NCBI RefSeq assembly: GCF_048569485.1
Contig: NW_027442234.1
Coordinates: 62,001-126,000 of the forward strand
Length of the DNA stretch: 64,000 bases
Source of the DNA: Anomaloglossus baeobatrachus
Lineage: Eukaryota > Chordata > Amphibia > Anura > Aromobatidae
Reading direction: 5' to 3'
The translations under genes and the position numbers were made by a program. The notes under the pieces were generated by a model. The model was not told the DNA's origin and did not search any database. It saw nothing but the letters and a program-made list of their open reading frames with translations. Below are positions 1 through 10,291 of the stretch, piece by piece (position 1 is the first letter of the stretch; each line of letters starts with the position of its first letter).

Positions 1-46
1 CAATAGCGCTGCTGCCTAGAAAACAAGCTGCGCAGAAGAAGTTGTT

Positions 47-245
47 CTTTGGGTGGGAGGGTGGGCTAGTGGAAGGAGGGGGCAATCTCTTTTTTTCCCG
101 GGTGGTAGGGGGATGACAGGAGAAGGGAAGCGGGTGGTGAGAAAGGTACAGAGGGCAGGGTTTGGGGGCTGGGAAGGAAAGGGAAAAGATTAGGGTTTGG
201 GGATGATGAAAGGGCTTTCTACGGGTAAGGATGGCAAAGGGTGGC
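47..245 (+). other. G/A-rich tract upstream of U2
   Basis: About 200 bp in which the + strand is dominated by G and A, with many GGG or longer runs and AAGGGA-type words, broken by one T-rich patch with CCCGGG (about 89-102). The strong G skew in the direction of U2 transcription would favour R-loops or quadruplexes if the spacer is transcribed. It recurs in every unit. No family of interspersed repeat is recognised in it. Confidence 0.6.
51..65 (+). other. Potential G-quadruplex (three-G runs, one-base loops)
   Basis: GGGTGGGAGGGTGGG has four runs of three G separated by single T, A and T loops. From general G4 chemistry this is one of the most stable parallel-folding arrangements. It lies 484-498 bp upstream of U2 position +1 and recurs in every unit at the same offset (for example 1629-1643). 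Whether it folds in the cell is not shown by sequence. Confidence 0.75.
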
Positions 246-365
246 AGTGACGGAAAGTCAGGCAACCTGTCCTGTCCGTCTTTTTGTATCGTGAATTGGA
301 AAGACTGCAAGGGGGAGGGGAGTTGCTTGCGCCCTAAAGGAGGAGTTATTCAGATTCATTGCAGT

Positions 366-382
366 GGGCGGCGGCTGCAAAA
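366..382 (+). promoter_or_regulatory. Candidate distal sequence element: GC box plus octamer-like site
   Basis: GGGCGG at 366-371 matches an Sp1 site. CTGCAAAA at 375-382 matches the Oct-1 octamer ATGCAAAT at 6 of 8 bases. They lie 167-183 bp upstream of U2. Vertebrate U2 enhancers usually pair an octamer with Sp1 sites about 200-250 bp upstream, so the composition fits, but the octamer is weak and the distance a little short. The same pair sits at this offset before every copy, including the interrupted ones. Confidence 0.4.
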
Positions 383-486
383 CGCACCATTCTTCTTGTT
401 TTGGCTCTGCAAAGCAGCCTTTTCAAGGGTTGGCTTGGGTGACAAAATGTCTTGTGTAGGCGTGGGTTTGTCTCCCTCTCGCTCTC

Positions 487-506
487 TCTCCCTAAGATGT
501 GTCCGG
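487..506 (+). promoter_or_regulatory. Candidate proximal sequence element (PSE) of U2
   Basis: This 20-bp block runs from -62 to -43 relative to U2 +1, where SNAPc binds in vertebrate snRNA promoters. It reads TCTCCCTAAGATGTGTCCGG and partly resembles the TCACC...AAAGTG-type consensus. No TATA box follows at -30 to -25, as expected for a U2 gene read by RNA polymerase II rather than a polymerase III U6-type gene. The call rests on position more than on sequence match. The block is repeated before every copy. Confidence 0.5.
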
Positions 507-548
507 CATAGGCCAGGGTGCCACTCGAGGCCCAAACCAATTCTGGTT

Positions 549-736
549 ATCGCTTCTCGGCCTTTTGGCTAAGATCAAGTGTAGTATCTGTTCTTATCAG
601 TTTAATATCTGATACGTCCCCTATCTGGGGACCATATATTAAATGGATTTTTAGAACAGGGAGATGGAAAAAGAGCTTGCTCTGTCCACTCCACGCATTG
701 ACCTGGTATTGCAGTACCTCCAGGAACGGTGCACCC
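549..736 (+). ncRNA. RNU2: U2 snRNA gene, copy 1 (reference copy for this window)
   Basis: U2 snRNA is the RNA core of the U2 snRNP, which pairs with the intron branch point in the spliceosome. The 188 nt start with ATCGCTTCTCGG and end with GGTGCACCC. Stem-loop I is at nt 10-22. The branch-point recognition element GTAGTA is at nt 33-38. Stem-loop IIb is GTCCCC/GGGGAC, and the Sm-protein site ATTTTTA is at nt 99-105 (647-653). The 3' domain carries stem-loops III and IV (CCTGG...CCAGG). Mammalian U2, as I recall it, has GTCCTC/GAGGAC in stem IIb, so the change here keeps the pairing. A 3' box follows 13 nt downstream. The gene looks functional. Confidence 0.98.
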
Positions 737-748
737 CTTCTTAACCCA

Positions 749-763
749 GTTTCCAAAAGCAGA
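749..763 (+). terminator. snRNA 3' box
   Basis: GTTTCCAAAAGCAGA fits the vertebrate snRNA 3' box (GTTT, 0-3 bases, AAA, RNN, AGA). It starts 13 nt after the mature U2 end, the usual distance. It directs Integrator-dependent 3' processing of the primary transcript. It is present after every copy, including the three interrupted genes (11020-11034, 51273-51287 and 53374-53388). Confidence 0.85.
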
Positions 764-1193
764 ACTCAATTCACCTGATTCATATTAGCCCGATTTAATG
801 AATTGGAAGAAAGCATACGTCTTCATATGCACCTCAATTTGGCCCATTCACTTTTCACACTTCCTCCTTTTGTTTTTTATCTTTCACACTTTTGACTTTC
901 TTTATTCATCCAAATAGCAAACTCATCACCACTCAACCTGACCAACTCGGCTATGTCCCCGTGCTGCAGTTCTCTGTCTTATCTAGATCATTTGCAATTG
1001 AATGGAATAGATCCCTTTTGGACAAAGTGGATTCACCTGCTGCTGCAGTGACCACAGGTGTGATAACATCTAGAATTGGCATCTGGTGCGATCTCTCCGC
1101 TTCCACTCCAAAGAAAGTTACCTGTTTATTCCTATCATGCATTGGTTTTTGGGGTTTTCTTTGAGTAATGATGATCTCTTTAGTAGTCTGTTG

Positions 1194-1207
1194 GCGCCCT
1201 CTCCTGG
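1194..1207 (-). promoter_or_regulatory. CTCF-like binding motif in the spacer
   Basis: Read on the minus strand the bases are CCAGGAGAGGGCGC. This matches the vertebrate CTCF core CCASYAGRKGGCRS at 13 of 14 positions by eye. It lies about 460 bp beyond the end of U2, and one copy occurs per unit in fixed orientation. Binding also depends on methylation, which cannot be seen here. Confidence 0.5.
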
Positions 1208-1258
1208 AGGAATAGTTTGCTTGCTCTTGGACATTCTAAAAGAGAGGTCATGATAGAC

Positions 1259-1278
1259 ATTGAGCTTCTGAGCTCAAT
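1259..1278 (+). other. Perfect 8-bp inverted repeat with TCTG loop
   Basis: ATTGAGCT, then TCTG, then AGCTCAAT: a perfect 8-bp stem with a four-base loop. It recurs in every unit. One unit carries a T-to-G change in the stem (46253). No known terminator or RNA family is matched, and there is no T run after it. Confidence 0.5.
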
Positions 1279-2126
1279 TGGGGACAGTCATGGGTGATGA
1301 ATGTTTGCAACCTACTGCGAAGCCTCATACCGCAATATAAGGAACGTCAAATACTAAGAAAGGGCGGCCTATGAAAGAATTACTACTTTCAATAAGTACA
1401 CTTAAACGGCTAATTGGGAATAGAAAAACTGTAAAAAGCCCTCTGAGAAAGCCCCCCTCTAACCTTTGATAGTAAGCTTTTCTGTAGTCTGCCTGTTGAT
1501 GTATTTTCCGTTTGAACTGTGCACAACATGAAGAGACGGAACACTGGCGGCTTGTCACAATGCCCCCCGATGACATCACAATAGCGCTGCTGCCTAGAAA
1601 ACAAGCTGCGCAGAAGAAGTTGTTCTTTGGGTGGGAGGGTGGGCTAGTGGAAGGAGGGGGCAATCTCTTTTTTTCCCGGGTGGTAGGGGGATGACAGGAG
1701 AAGGGAAGCGGGTGGTGAGAAAGGTACAGAGGGCAGGGTTTGGGGGCTGGGAAGGAAAGGGAAAAGATTAGGGTTTGGGGATGATGAAAGGGCTTTCTAC
1801 GGGTAAGGATGGCAAAGGGTGGCAGTGACGGAAAGTCAGGCAACCTGTCCTGTCCGTCTTTTTGTATCGTGAATTGGAAAGACTGCAAGGGGGAGGGGAG
1901 TTGCTTGCGCCCTAAAGGAGGAGTTATTCAGATTCATTGCAGTGGGCGGCGGCTGCAAAACGCACCATTCTTCTTGTTTTGGCTCTGCAAAGCAGCCTTT
2001 TCAAGGGTTGGCTTGGGTGACAAAATGTCTTGTGTAGGCGTGGGTTTGTCTCCCTCTCGCTCTCTCTCCCTAAGATGTGTCCGGCATAGGCCAGGGTGCC
2101 ACTCGAGGCCCAAACCAATTCTGGTT

Positions 2127-2314
2127 ATCGCTTCTCGGCCTTTTGGCTAAGATCAAGTGTAGTATCTGTTCTTATCAGTTTAATATCTGATACGTCCCCT
2201 ATCTGGGGACCATATATTAAATGGATTTTTAGAACAGGGAGATGGAAAAAGAGCTTGCTCTGTCCACTCCACGCATTGACCTGGTATTGCAGTACCTCCA
2301 GGAACGGTGCACCC
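2127..2314 (+). ncRNA. RNU2: U2 snRNA gene, copy 2
   Basis: Intact 188-nt gene that reads the same as copy 1, with PSE-like block and 3' box in place. Confidence 0.97.
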
Positions 2315-3704
2315 CTTCTTAACCCAGTTTCCAAAAGCAGAACTCAATTCACCTGATTCATATTAGCCCGATTTAATGAATTGGAAGAAAGCATACGTCT
2401 TCATATGCACCTCAATTTGGCCCATTCACTTTTCACACTTCCTCCTTTTGTTTTTTATCTTTCACACTTTTGACTTTCTTTATTCATCCAAATAGCAAAC
2501 TCATCACCACTCAACCTGACCAACTCGGCTATGTCCCCGTGCTGCAGTTCTCTGTCTTATCTAGATCATTTGCAATTGAATGGAATAGATCCCTTTTGGA
2601 CAAAGTGGATTCACCTGCTGCTGCAGTGACCACAGGTGTGATAACATCTAGAATTGGCATCTGGTGCGATCTCTCCGCTTCCACTCCAAAGAAAGTTACC
2701 TGTTTATTCCTATCATGCATTGGTTTTTGGGGTTTTCTTTGAGTAATGATGATCTCTTTAGTAGTCTGTTGGCGCCCTCTCCTGGAGGAATAGTTTGCTT
2801 GCTCTTGGACATTCTAAAAGAGAGGTCATGATAGACATTGAGCTTCTGAGCTCAATTGGGGACAGTCATGGGTGATGAATGTTTGCAACCTACTGCGAAG
2901 CCTCATACCGCAATATAAGGAACGTCAAATACTAAGAAAGGGCGGCCTATGAAAGAATTACTACTTTCAATAAGTACACTTAAACGGCTAATTGGGAATA
3001 GAAAAACTGTAAAAAGCCCTCTGAGAAAGCCCCCCTCTAACCTTTGATAGTAAGCTTTTCTGTAGTCTGCCTGTTGATGTATTTTCCGTTTGAACTGTGC
3101 ACAACATGAAGAGACGGAACACTGGCGGCTTGTCACAATGCCCCCCGATGACATCACAATAGCGCTGCTGCCTAGAAAACAAGCTGCGCAGAAGAAGTTG
3201 TTCTTTGGGTGGGAGGGTGGGCTAGTGGAAGGAGGGGGCAATCTCTTTTTTTCCCGGGTGGTAGGGGGATGACAGGAGAAGGGAAGCGGGTGGTGAGAAA
3301 GGTACAGAGGGCAGGGTTTGGGGGCTGGGAAGGAAAGGGAAAAGATTAGGGTTTGGGGATGATGAAAGGGCTTTCTACGGGTAAGGATGGCAAAGGGTGG
3401 CAGTGACGGAAAGTCAGGCAACCTGTCCTGTCCGTCTTTTTGTATCGTGAATTGGAAAGACTGCAAGGGGGAGGGGAGTTGCTTGCGCCCTAAAGGAGGA
3501 GTTATTCAGATTCATTGCAGTGGGCGGCGGCTGCAAAACGCACCATTCTTCTTGTTTTGGCTCTGCAAAGCAGCCTTTTCAAGGGTTGGCTTGGGTGACA
3601 AAATGTCTTGTGTAGGCGTGGGTTTGTCTCCCTCTCGCTCTCTCTCCCTAAGATGTGTCCGGCATAGGCCAGGGTGCCACTCGAGGCCCAAACCAATTCT
3701 GGTT

Positions 3705-3892
3705 ATCGCTTCTCGGCCTTTTGGCTAAGATCAAGTGTAGTATCTGTTCTTATCAGTTTAATATCTGATACGTCCCCTATCTGGGGACCATATATTAAAT
3801 GGATTTTTAGAACAGGGAGATGGAAAAAGAGCTTGCTCTGTCCACTCCACGCATTGACCTGGTATTGCAGTACCTCCAGGAACGGTGCACCC
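3705..3892 (+). ncRNA. RNU2: U2 snRNA gene, copy 3
   Basis: Intact and identical by eye to copy 1. The spacer after it carries a C-to-T change at 4749, far from the promoter and 3' box. Confidence 0.97.
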
Positions 3893-5282
3893 CTTCTTAA
3901 CCCAGTTTCCAAAAGCAGAACTCAATTCACCTGATTCATATTAGCCCGATTTAATGAATTGGAAGAAAGCATACGTCTTCATATGCACCTCAATTTGGCC
4001 CATTCACTTTTCACACTTCCTCCTTTTGTTTTTTATCTTTCACACTTTTGACTTTCTTTATTCATCCAAATAGCAAACTCATCACCACTCAACCTGACCA
4101 ACTCGGCTATGTCCCCGTGCTGCAGTTCTCTGTCTTATCTAGATCATTTGCAATTGAATGGAATAGATCCCTTTTGGACAAAGTGGATTCACCTGCTGCT
4201 GCAGTGACCACAGGTGTGATAACATCTAGAATTGGCATCTGGTGCGATCTCTCCGCTTCCACTCCAAAGAAAGTTACCTGTTTATTCCTATCATGCATTG
4301 GTTTTTGGGGTTTTCTTTGAGTAATGATGATCTCTTTAGTAGTCTGTTGGCGCCCTCTCCTGGAGGAATAGTTTGCTTGCTCTTGGACATTCTAAAAGAG
4401 AGGTCATGATAGACATTGAGCTTCTGAGCTCAATTGGGGACAGTCATGGGTGATGAATGTTTGCAACCTACTGCGAAGCCTCATACCGCAATATAAGGAA
4501 CGTCAAATACTAAGAAAGGGCGGCCTATGAAAGAATTACTACTTTCAATAAGTACACTTAAACGGCTAATTGGGAATAGAAAAACTGTAAAAAGCCCTCT
4601 GAGAAAGCCCCCCTCTAACCTTTGATAGTAAGCTTTTCTGTAGTCTGCCTGTTGATGTATTTTCCGTTTGAACTGTGCACAACATGAAGAGACGGAACAC
4701 TGGCGGCTTGTCACAATGCCCCCCGATGACATCACAATAGCGCTGCTGTCTAGAAAACAAGCTGCGCAGAAGAAGTTGTTCTTTGGGTGGGAGGGTGGGC
4801 TAGTGGAAGGAGGGGGCAATCTCTTTTTTTCCCGGGTGGTAGGGGGATGACAGGAGAAGGGAAGCGGGTGGTGAGAAAGGTACAGAGGGCAGGGTTTGGG
4901 GGCTGGGAAGGAAAGGGAAAAGATTAGGGTTTGGGGATGATGAAAGGGCTTTCTACGGGTAAGGATGGCAAAGGGTGGCAGTGACGGAAAGTCAGGCAAC
5001 CTGTCCTGTCCGTCTTTTTGTATCGTGAATTGGAAAGACTGCAAGGGGGAGGGGAGTTGCTTGCGCCCTAAAGGAGGAGTTATTCAGATTCATTGCAGTG
5101 GGCGGCGGCTGCAAAACGCACCATTCTTCTTGTTTTGGCTCTGCAAAGCAGCCTTTTCAAGGGTTGGCTTGGGTGACAAAATGTCTTGTGTAGGCGTGGG
5201 TTTGTCTCCCTCTCGCTCTCTCTCCCTAAGATGTGTCCGGCATAGGCCAGGGTGCCACTCGAGGCCCAAACCAATTCTGGTT

Positions 5283-5470
5283 ATCGCTTCTCGGCCTTTT
5301 GGCTAAGATCAAGTGTAGTATCTGTTCTTATCAGTTTAATATCTGATACGTCCCCTATCTGGGGACCATATATTAAATTGATTTTTAGAACAGGGAGATG
5401 GAAAAAGAGCTTGCTCTGTCCACTCCACGCATTGACCTGGTATTGCAGTACCTCCAGGAACGGTGCACCC
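5283..5470 (+). ncRNA. RNU2: U2 snRNA gene, copy 4, variant at nt 97
   Basis: Full length with one change from the other copies: G to T at 5379, U2 nt 97, two bases before the Sm site, giving AAATTGATTTTT. The Sm site itself is unchanged, and nt 97 is in a single-stranded linker in accepted U2 models. The gene is probably functional. This is one of only two intact genes where I saw a change in the RNA itself. Confidence 0.96.
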
Positions 5471-6860
5471 CTTCTTAACCCAGTTTCCAAAAGCAGAACT
5501 CAATTCACCTGATTCATATTAGCCCGATTTAATGAATTGGAAGAAAGCATACGTCTTCATATGCACCTCAATTTGGCCCATTCACTTTTCACACTTCCTC
5601 CTTTTGTTTTTTATCTTTCACACTTTTGACTTTCTTTATTCATCCAAATAGCAAACTCATCACCACTCAACCTGACCAACTCGGCTATGTCCCCGTGCTG
5701 CAGTTCTCTGTCTTATCTAGATCATTTGCAATTGAATGGAATAGATCCCTTTTGGACAAAGTGGATTCACCTGCTGCTGCAGTGACCACAGGTGTGATAA
5801 CATCTAGAATTGGCATCTGGTGCGATCTCTCCGCTTCCACTCCAAAGAAAGTTACCTGTTTATTCCTATCATGCATTGGTTTTTGGGGTTTTCTTTGAGT
5901 AATGATGATCTCTTTAGTAGTCTGTTGGCGCCCTCTCCTGGAGGAATAGTTTGCTTGCTCTTGGACATTCTAAAAGAGAGGTCATGATAGACATTGAGCT
6001 TCTGAGCTCAATTGGGGACAGTCATGGGTGATGAATGTTTGCAACCTACTGCGAAGCCTCATACCGCAATATAAGGAACGTCAAATACTAAGAAAGGGCG
6101 GCCTATGAAAGAATTACTACTTTCAATAAGTACACTTAAACGGCTAATTGGGAATAGAAAAACTGTAAAAAGCCCTCTGAGAAAGCCCCCCTCTAACCTT
6201 TGATAGTAAGCTTTTCTGTAGTCTGCCTGTTGATGTATTTTCCGTTTGAACTGTGCACAACATGAAGAGACGGAACACTGGCGGCTTGTCACAATGCCCC
6301 CCGATGACATCACAATAGCGCTGCTGCCTAGAAAACAAGCTGCGCAGAAGAAGTTGTTCTTTGGGTGGGAGGGTGGGCTAGTGGAAGGAGGGGGCAATCT
6401 CTTTTTTTCCCGGGTGGTAGGGGGATGACAGGAGAAGGGAAGCGGGTGGTGAGAAAGGTACAGAGGGCAGGGTTTGGGGGCTGGGAAGGAAAGGGAAAAG
6501 ATTAGGGTTTGGGGATGATGAAAGGGCTTTCTACGGGTAAGGATGGCAAAGGGTGGCAGTGACGGAAAGTCAGGCAACCTGTCCTGTCCGTCTTTTTGTA
6601 TCGTGAATTGGAAAGACTGCAAGGGGGAGGGGAGTTGCTTGCGCCCTAAAGGAGGAGTTATTCAGATTCATTGCAGTGGGCGGCGGCTGCAAAACGCACC
6701 ATTCTTCTTGTTTTGGCTCTGCAAAGCAGCCTTTTCAAGGGTTGGCTTGGGTGACAAAATGTCTTGTGTAGGCGTGGGTTTGTCTCCCTCTCGCTCTCTC
6801 TCCCTAAGATGTGTCCGGCATAGGCCAGGGTGCCACTCGAGGCCCAAACCAATTCTGGTT

Positions 6861-7048
6861 ATCGCTTCTCGGCCTTTTGGCTAAGATCAAGTGTAGTATC
6901 TGTTCTTATCAGTTTAATATCTGATACGTCCCCTATCTGGGGACCATATATTAAATGGATTTTTAGAACAGGGAGATGGAAAAAGAGCTTGCTCTGTCCA
7001 CTCCACGCATTGACCTGGTATTGCAGTACCTCCAGGAACGGTGCACCC
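6861..7048 (+). ncRNA. RNU2: U2 snRNA gene, copy 5
   Basis: Intact 188-nt gene; no difference from copy 1 seen. Confidence 0.97.
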
Positions 7049-8438
7049 CTTCTTAACCCAGTTTCCAAAAGCAGAACTCAATTCACCTGATTCATATTAG
7101 CCCGATTTAATGAATTGGAAGAAAGCATACGTCTTCATATGCACCTCAATTTGGCCCATTCACTTTTCACACTTCCTCCTTTTGTTTTTTATCTTTCACA
7201 CTTTTGACTTTCTTTATTCATCCAAATAGCAAACTCATCACCACTCAACCTGACCAACTCGGCTATGTCCCCGTGCTGCAGTTCTCTGTCTTATCTAGAT
7301 CATTTGCAATTGAATGGAATAGATCCCTTTTGGACAAAGTGGATTCACCTGCTGCTGCAGTGACCACAGGTGTGATAACATCTAGAATTGGCATCTGGTG
7401 CGATCTCTCCGCTTCCACTCCAAAGAAAGTTACCTGTTTATTCCTATCATGCATTGGTTTTTGGGGTTTTCTTTGAGTAATGATGATCTCTTTAGTAGTC
7501 TGTTGGCGCCCTCTCCTGGAGGAATAGTTTGCTTGCTCTTGGACATTCTAAAAGAGAGGTCATGATAGACATTGAGCTTCTGAGCTCAATTGGGGACAGT
7601 CATGGGTGATGAATGTTTGCAACCTACTGCGAAGCCTCATACCGCAATATAAGGAACGTCAAATACTAAGAAAGGGCGGCCTATGAAAGAATTACTACTT
7701 TCAATAAGTACACTTAAACGGCTAATTGGGAATAGAAAAACTGTAAAAAGCCCTCTGAGAAAGCCCCCCTCTAACCTTTGATAGTAAGCTTTTCTGTAGT
7801 CTGCCTGTTGATGTATTTTCCGTTTGAACTGTGCACAACATGAAGAGACGGAACACTGGCGGCTTGTCACAATGCCCCCCGATGACATCACAATAGCGCT
7901 GCTGCCTAGAAAACAAGCTGCGCAGAAGAAGTTGTTCTTTGGGTGGGAGGGTGGGCTAGTGGAAGGAGGGGGCAATCTCTTTTTTTCCCGGGTGGTAGGG
8001 GGATGACAGGAGAAGGGAAGCGGGTGGTGAGAAAGGTACAGAGGGCAGGGTTTGGGGGCTGGGAAGGAAAGGGAAAAGATTAGGGTTTGGGGATGATGAA
8101 AGGGCTTTCTACGGGTAAGGATGGCAAAGGGTGGCAGTGACGGAAAGTCAGGCAACCTGTCCTGTCCGTCTTTTTGTATCGTGAATTGGAAAGACTGCAA
8201 GGGGGAGGGGAGTTGCTTGCGCCCTAAAGGAGGAGTTATTCAGATTCATTGCAGTGGGCGGCGGCTGCAAAACGCACCATTCTTCTTGTTTTGGCTCTGC
8301 AAAGCAGCCTTTTCAAGGGTTGGCTTGGGTGACAAAATGTCTTGTGTAGGCGTGGGTTTGTCTCCCTCTCGCTCTCTCTCCCTAAGATGTGTCCGGCATA
8401 GGCCAGGGTGCCACTCGAGGCCCAAACCAATTCTGGTT

Positions 8439-8626
8439 ATCGCTTCTCGGCCTTTTGGCTAAGATCAAGTGTAGTATCTGTTCTTATCAGTTTAATATCT
8501 GATACGTCCCCTATCTGGGGACCATATATTAAATGGATTTTTAGAACAGGGAGATGGAAAAAGAGCTTGCTCTGTCCACTCCACGCATTGACCTGGTATT
8601 GCAGTACCTCCAGGAACGGTGCACCC
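8439..8626 (+). ncRNA. RNU2: U2 snRNA gene, copy 6
   Basis: Intact. It is the last whole gene before the first interrupted copy. Confidence 0.97.
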
Positions 8627-10063
8627 CTTCTTAACCCAGTTTCCAAAAGCAGAACTCAATTCACCTGATTCATATTAGCCCGATTTAATGAATTGGAAGA
8701 AAGCATACGTCTTCATATGCACCTCAATTTGGCCCATTCACTTTTCACACTTCCTCCTTTTGTTTTTTATCTTTCACACTTTTGACTTTCTTTATTCATC
8801 CAAATAGCAAACTCATCACCACTCAACCTGACCAACTCGGCTATGTCCCCGTGCTGCAGTTCTCTGTCTTATCTAGATCATTTGCAATTGAATGGAATAG
8901 ATCCCTTTTGGACAAAGTGGATTCACCTGCTGCTGCAGTGACCACAGGTGTGATAACATCTAGAATTGGCATCTGGTGCGATCTCTCCGCTTCCACTCCA
9001 AAGAAAGTTACCTGTTTATTCCTATCATGCATTGGTTTTTGGGGTTTTCTTTGAGTAATGATGATCTCTTTAGTAGTCTGTTGGCGCCCTCTCCTGGAGG
9101 AATAGTTTGCTTGCTCTTGGACATTCTAAAAGAGAGGTCATGATAGACATTGAGCTTCTGAGCTCAATTGGGGACAGTCATGGGTGATGAATGTTTGCAA
9201 CCTACTGCGAAGCCTCATACCGCAATATAAGGAACGTCAAATACTAAGAAAGGGCGGCCTATGAAAGAATTACTACTTTCAATAAGTACACTTAAACGGC
9301 TAATTGGGAATAGAAAAACTGTAAAAAGCCCTCTGAGAAAGCCCCCCTCTAACCTTTGATAGTAAGCTTTTCTGTAGTCTGCCTGTTGATGTATTTTCCG
9401 TTTGAACTGTGCACAACATGAAGAGACGGAACACTGGCGGCTTGTCACAATGCCCCCCGATGACATCACAATAGCGCTGCTGCCTAGAAAACAAGCTGCG
9501 CAGAAGAAGTTGTTCTTTGGGTGGGAGGGTGGGCTAGTGGAAGGAGGGGGCAATCTCTTTTTTTCCCGGGTGGTAGGGGGATGACAGGAGAAGGGAAGCG
9601 GGTGGTGAGAAAGGTACAGAGGGCAGGGTTTGGGGGCTGGGAAGGAAAGGGAAAAGATTAGGGTTTGGGGATGATGAAAGGGCTTTCTACGGGTAAGGAT
9701 GGCAAAGGGTGGCAGTGACGGAAAGTCAGGCAACCTGTCCTGTCCGTCTTTTTGTATCGTGAATTGGAAAGACTGCAAGGGGGAGGGGAGTTGCTTGCGC
9801 CCTAAAGGAGGAGTTATTCAGATTCATTGCAGTGGGCGGCGGCTGCAAAACGCACCATTCTTCTTGTTTTGGCTCTGCAAAGCAGCCTTTTCAAGGGTTG
9901 GCTTGGGTGACAAAATGTCTTGTGTAGGCGTGGGTTTGTCTCCCTCTCGCTCTCTCTCCCTAAGATGTGTCCGGCATAGGCCAGGGTGCCACTCGAGGCC
10001 CAAACCAATTCTGGTTATCGCTTCTCGGCCTTTTGGCTAAGATCAAGTGTAGTGTTGTTCGAA

Positions 10064-10090
10064 GAGGTGGTTTAAGCTCCAGGCCACCTT
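10064..10090 (+). other. 5'-terminal hairpin of the inserted element
   Basis: AGGTGG (10065-10070) pairs with CCACCT (10084-10089), extended by a G-T pair, starting ten bases into the element. The second 803-bp copy has the same hairpin at 50317-50343. R2-type elements often start with a self-cleaving HDV-like ribozyme, but I could not build a convincing HDV fold here. Confidence 0.45.
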
Positions 10091-10270
10091 AGTACAATGA
10101 TACAATGCACACTGGAAGGTTGCGCTTGCTAGTACTCTGGGTGGATAGTATATTCATCTAGAGGAAAACATGGCCCTACCAGGATCGAGGCTATTAGACT
10201 GAGTAAGGGTGGGGGGCTATGGTACAACGTGCCCCAGGACTGACGACCCTGGAGTGAGTCTGAGCTTGCT

Positions 10271-10291
10271 GGCTTGGGACCCCGGCAAGCC
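10271..10291 (+). other. Hairpin inside the inserted element
   Basis: GGCTTG (10271-10276) and CAAGCC (10286-10291) form a perfect 6-bp stem with a 9-base loop. A 5-bp hairpin, CCAGG/CCTGG, lies just upstream at 10234-10252. Both are also in the copy at 50307-51109, 40,253 bp further on. Confidence 0.4.

Larger units (their letters stand above)
1..548 (+). other. Partial first unit: spacer and 5' flank of the first U2 gene
   Basis: The window opens inside a unit; its first base matches position 1579 of the next unit. The stretch holds a strongly G/A-rich block (about 47-245) with a perfect four-run G-quadruplex motif, then a GC box and octamer-like site (366-382), a pyrimidine tract (about 471-492) and a candidate PSE (487-506). 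No protein or other RNA gene is recognisable. Reading frames crossing the G-rich block are low-complexity, and their minus-strand translation is proline- and serine-rich. Confidence 0.85.
764..2064 (+). other. Intergenic spacer, reference unit
   Basis: About 1.3 kb with no recognisable protein gene, tRNA, 5S, U1, U5 or U6 sequence. In order it holds a short hairpin (813-830), a pyrimidine-rich stretch with the direct repeat TTTCACACTT at 853-862 and 882-891, a CTCF-like motif on the minus strand (1194-1207), a perfect hairpin (1259-1278), an AT-richer stretch (about 1320-1560), a CRE-like TGACATCA (1571-1578), and then the G/A-rich tract and quadruplex (1629-1643). The same content fills every spacer of the window. 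Confidence 0.8.

Noticed and set aside
190-202. Telomere-like TTAGGG followed by TTTGGGG
   Set aside because: A single TTAGGG in a G-rich tract, with no tandem telomere repeats.
231-572. 113-aa plus-strand reading frame
   Set aside because: It runs across the candidate promoter into the U2 gene itself, so it is not a protein gene.
990-997. Octamer-like ATTTGCAA (7 of 8)
   Set aside because: It lies about 250 bp downstream of one U2 gene and over 1.1 kb upstream of the next, too far to be the usual distal element.
892-1164. 90-aa plus-strand reading frame in the spacer
   Set aside because: No recognisable domain, no sign of coding constraint beyond unit identity, and no evidence of a promoter.
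1571-1578. CRE-like TGACATCA
   Set aside because: One mismatch in an 8-bp site and about 550 bp from U2; too common by chance to call as regulatory.
1325-1888. 187-aa minus-strand reading frame in every unit
   Set aside because: It is proline- and serine-rich because it is read from the complement of the G-rich block. It has no domain and is conserved only because whole units are identical. One spacer change (35306) alters it freely.
10034-10065. Possible polymerase III A/B boxes made from U2 TGGCTAAG plus element GTTCGAAG
   Set aside because: The boxes are only about 20 bp apart and match poorly, and U2 is a polymerase II gene.
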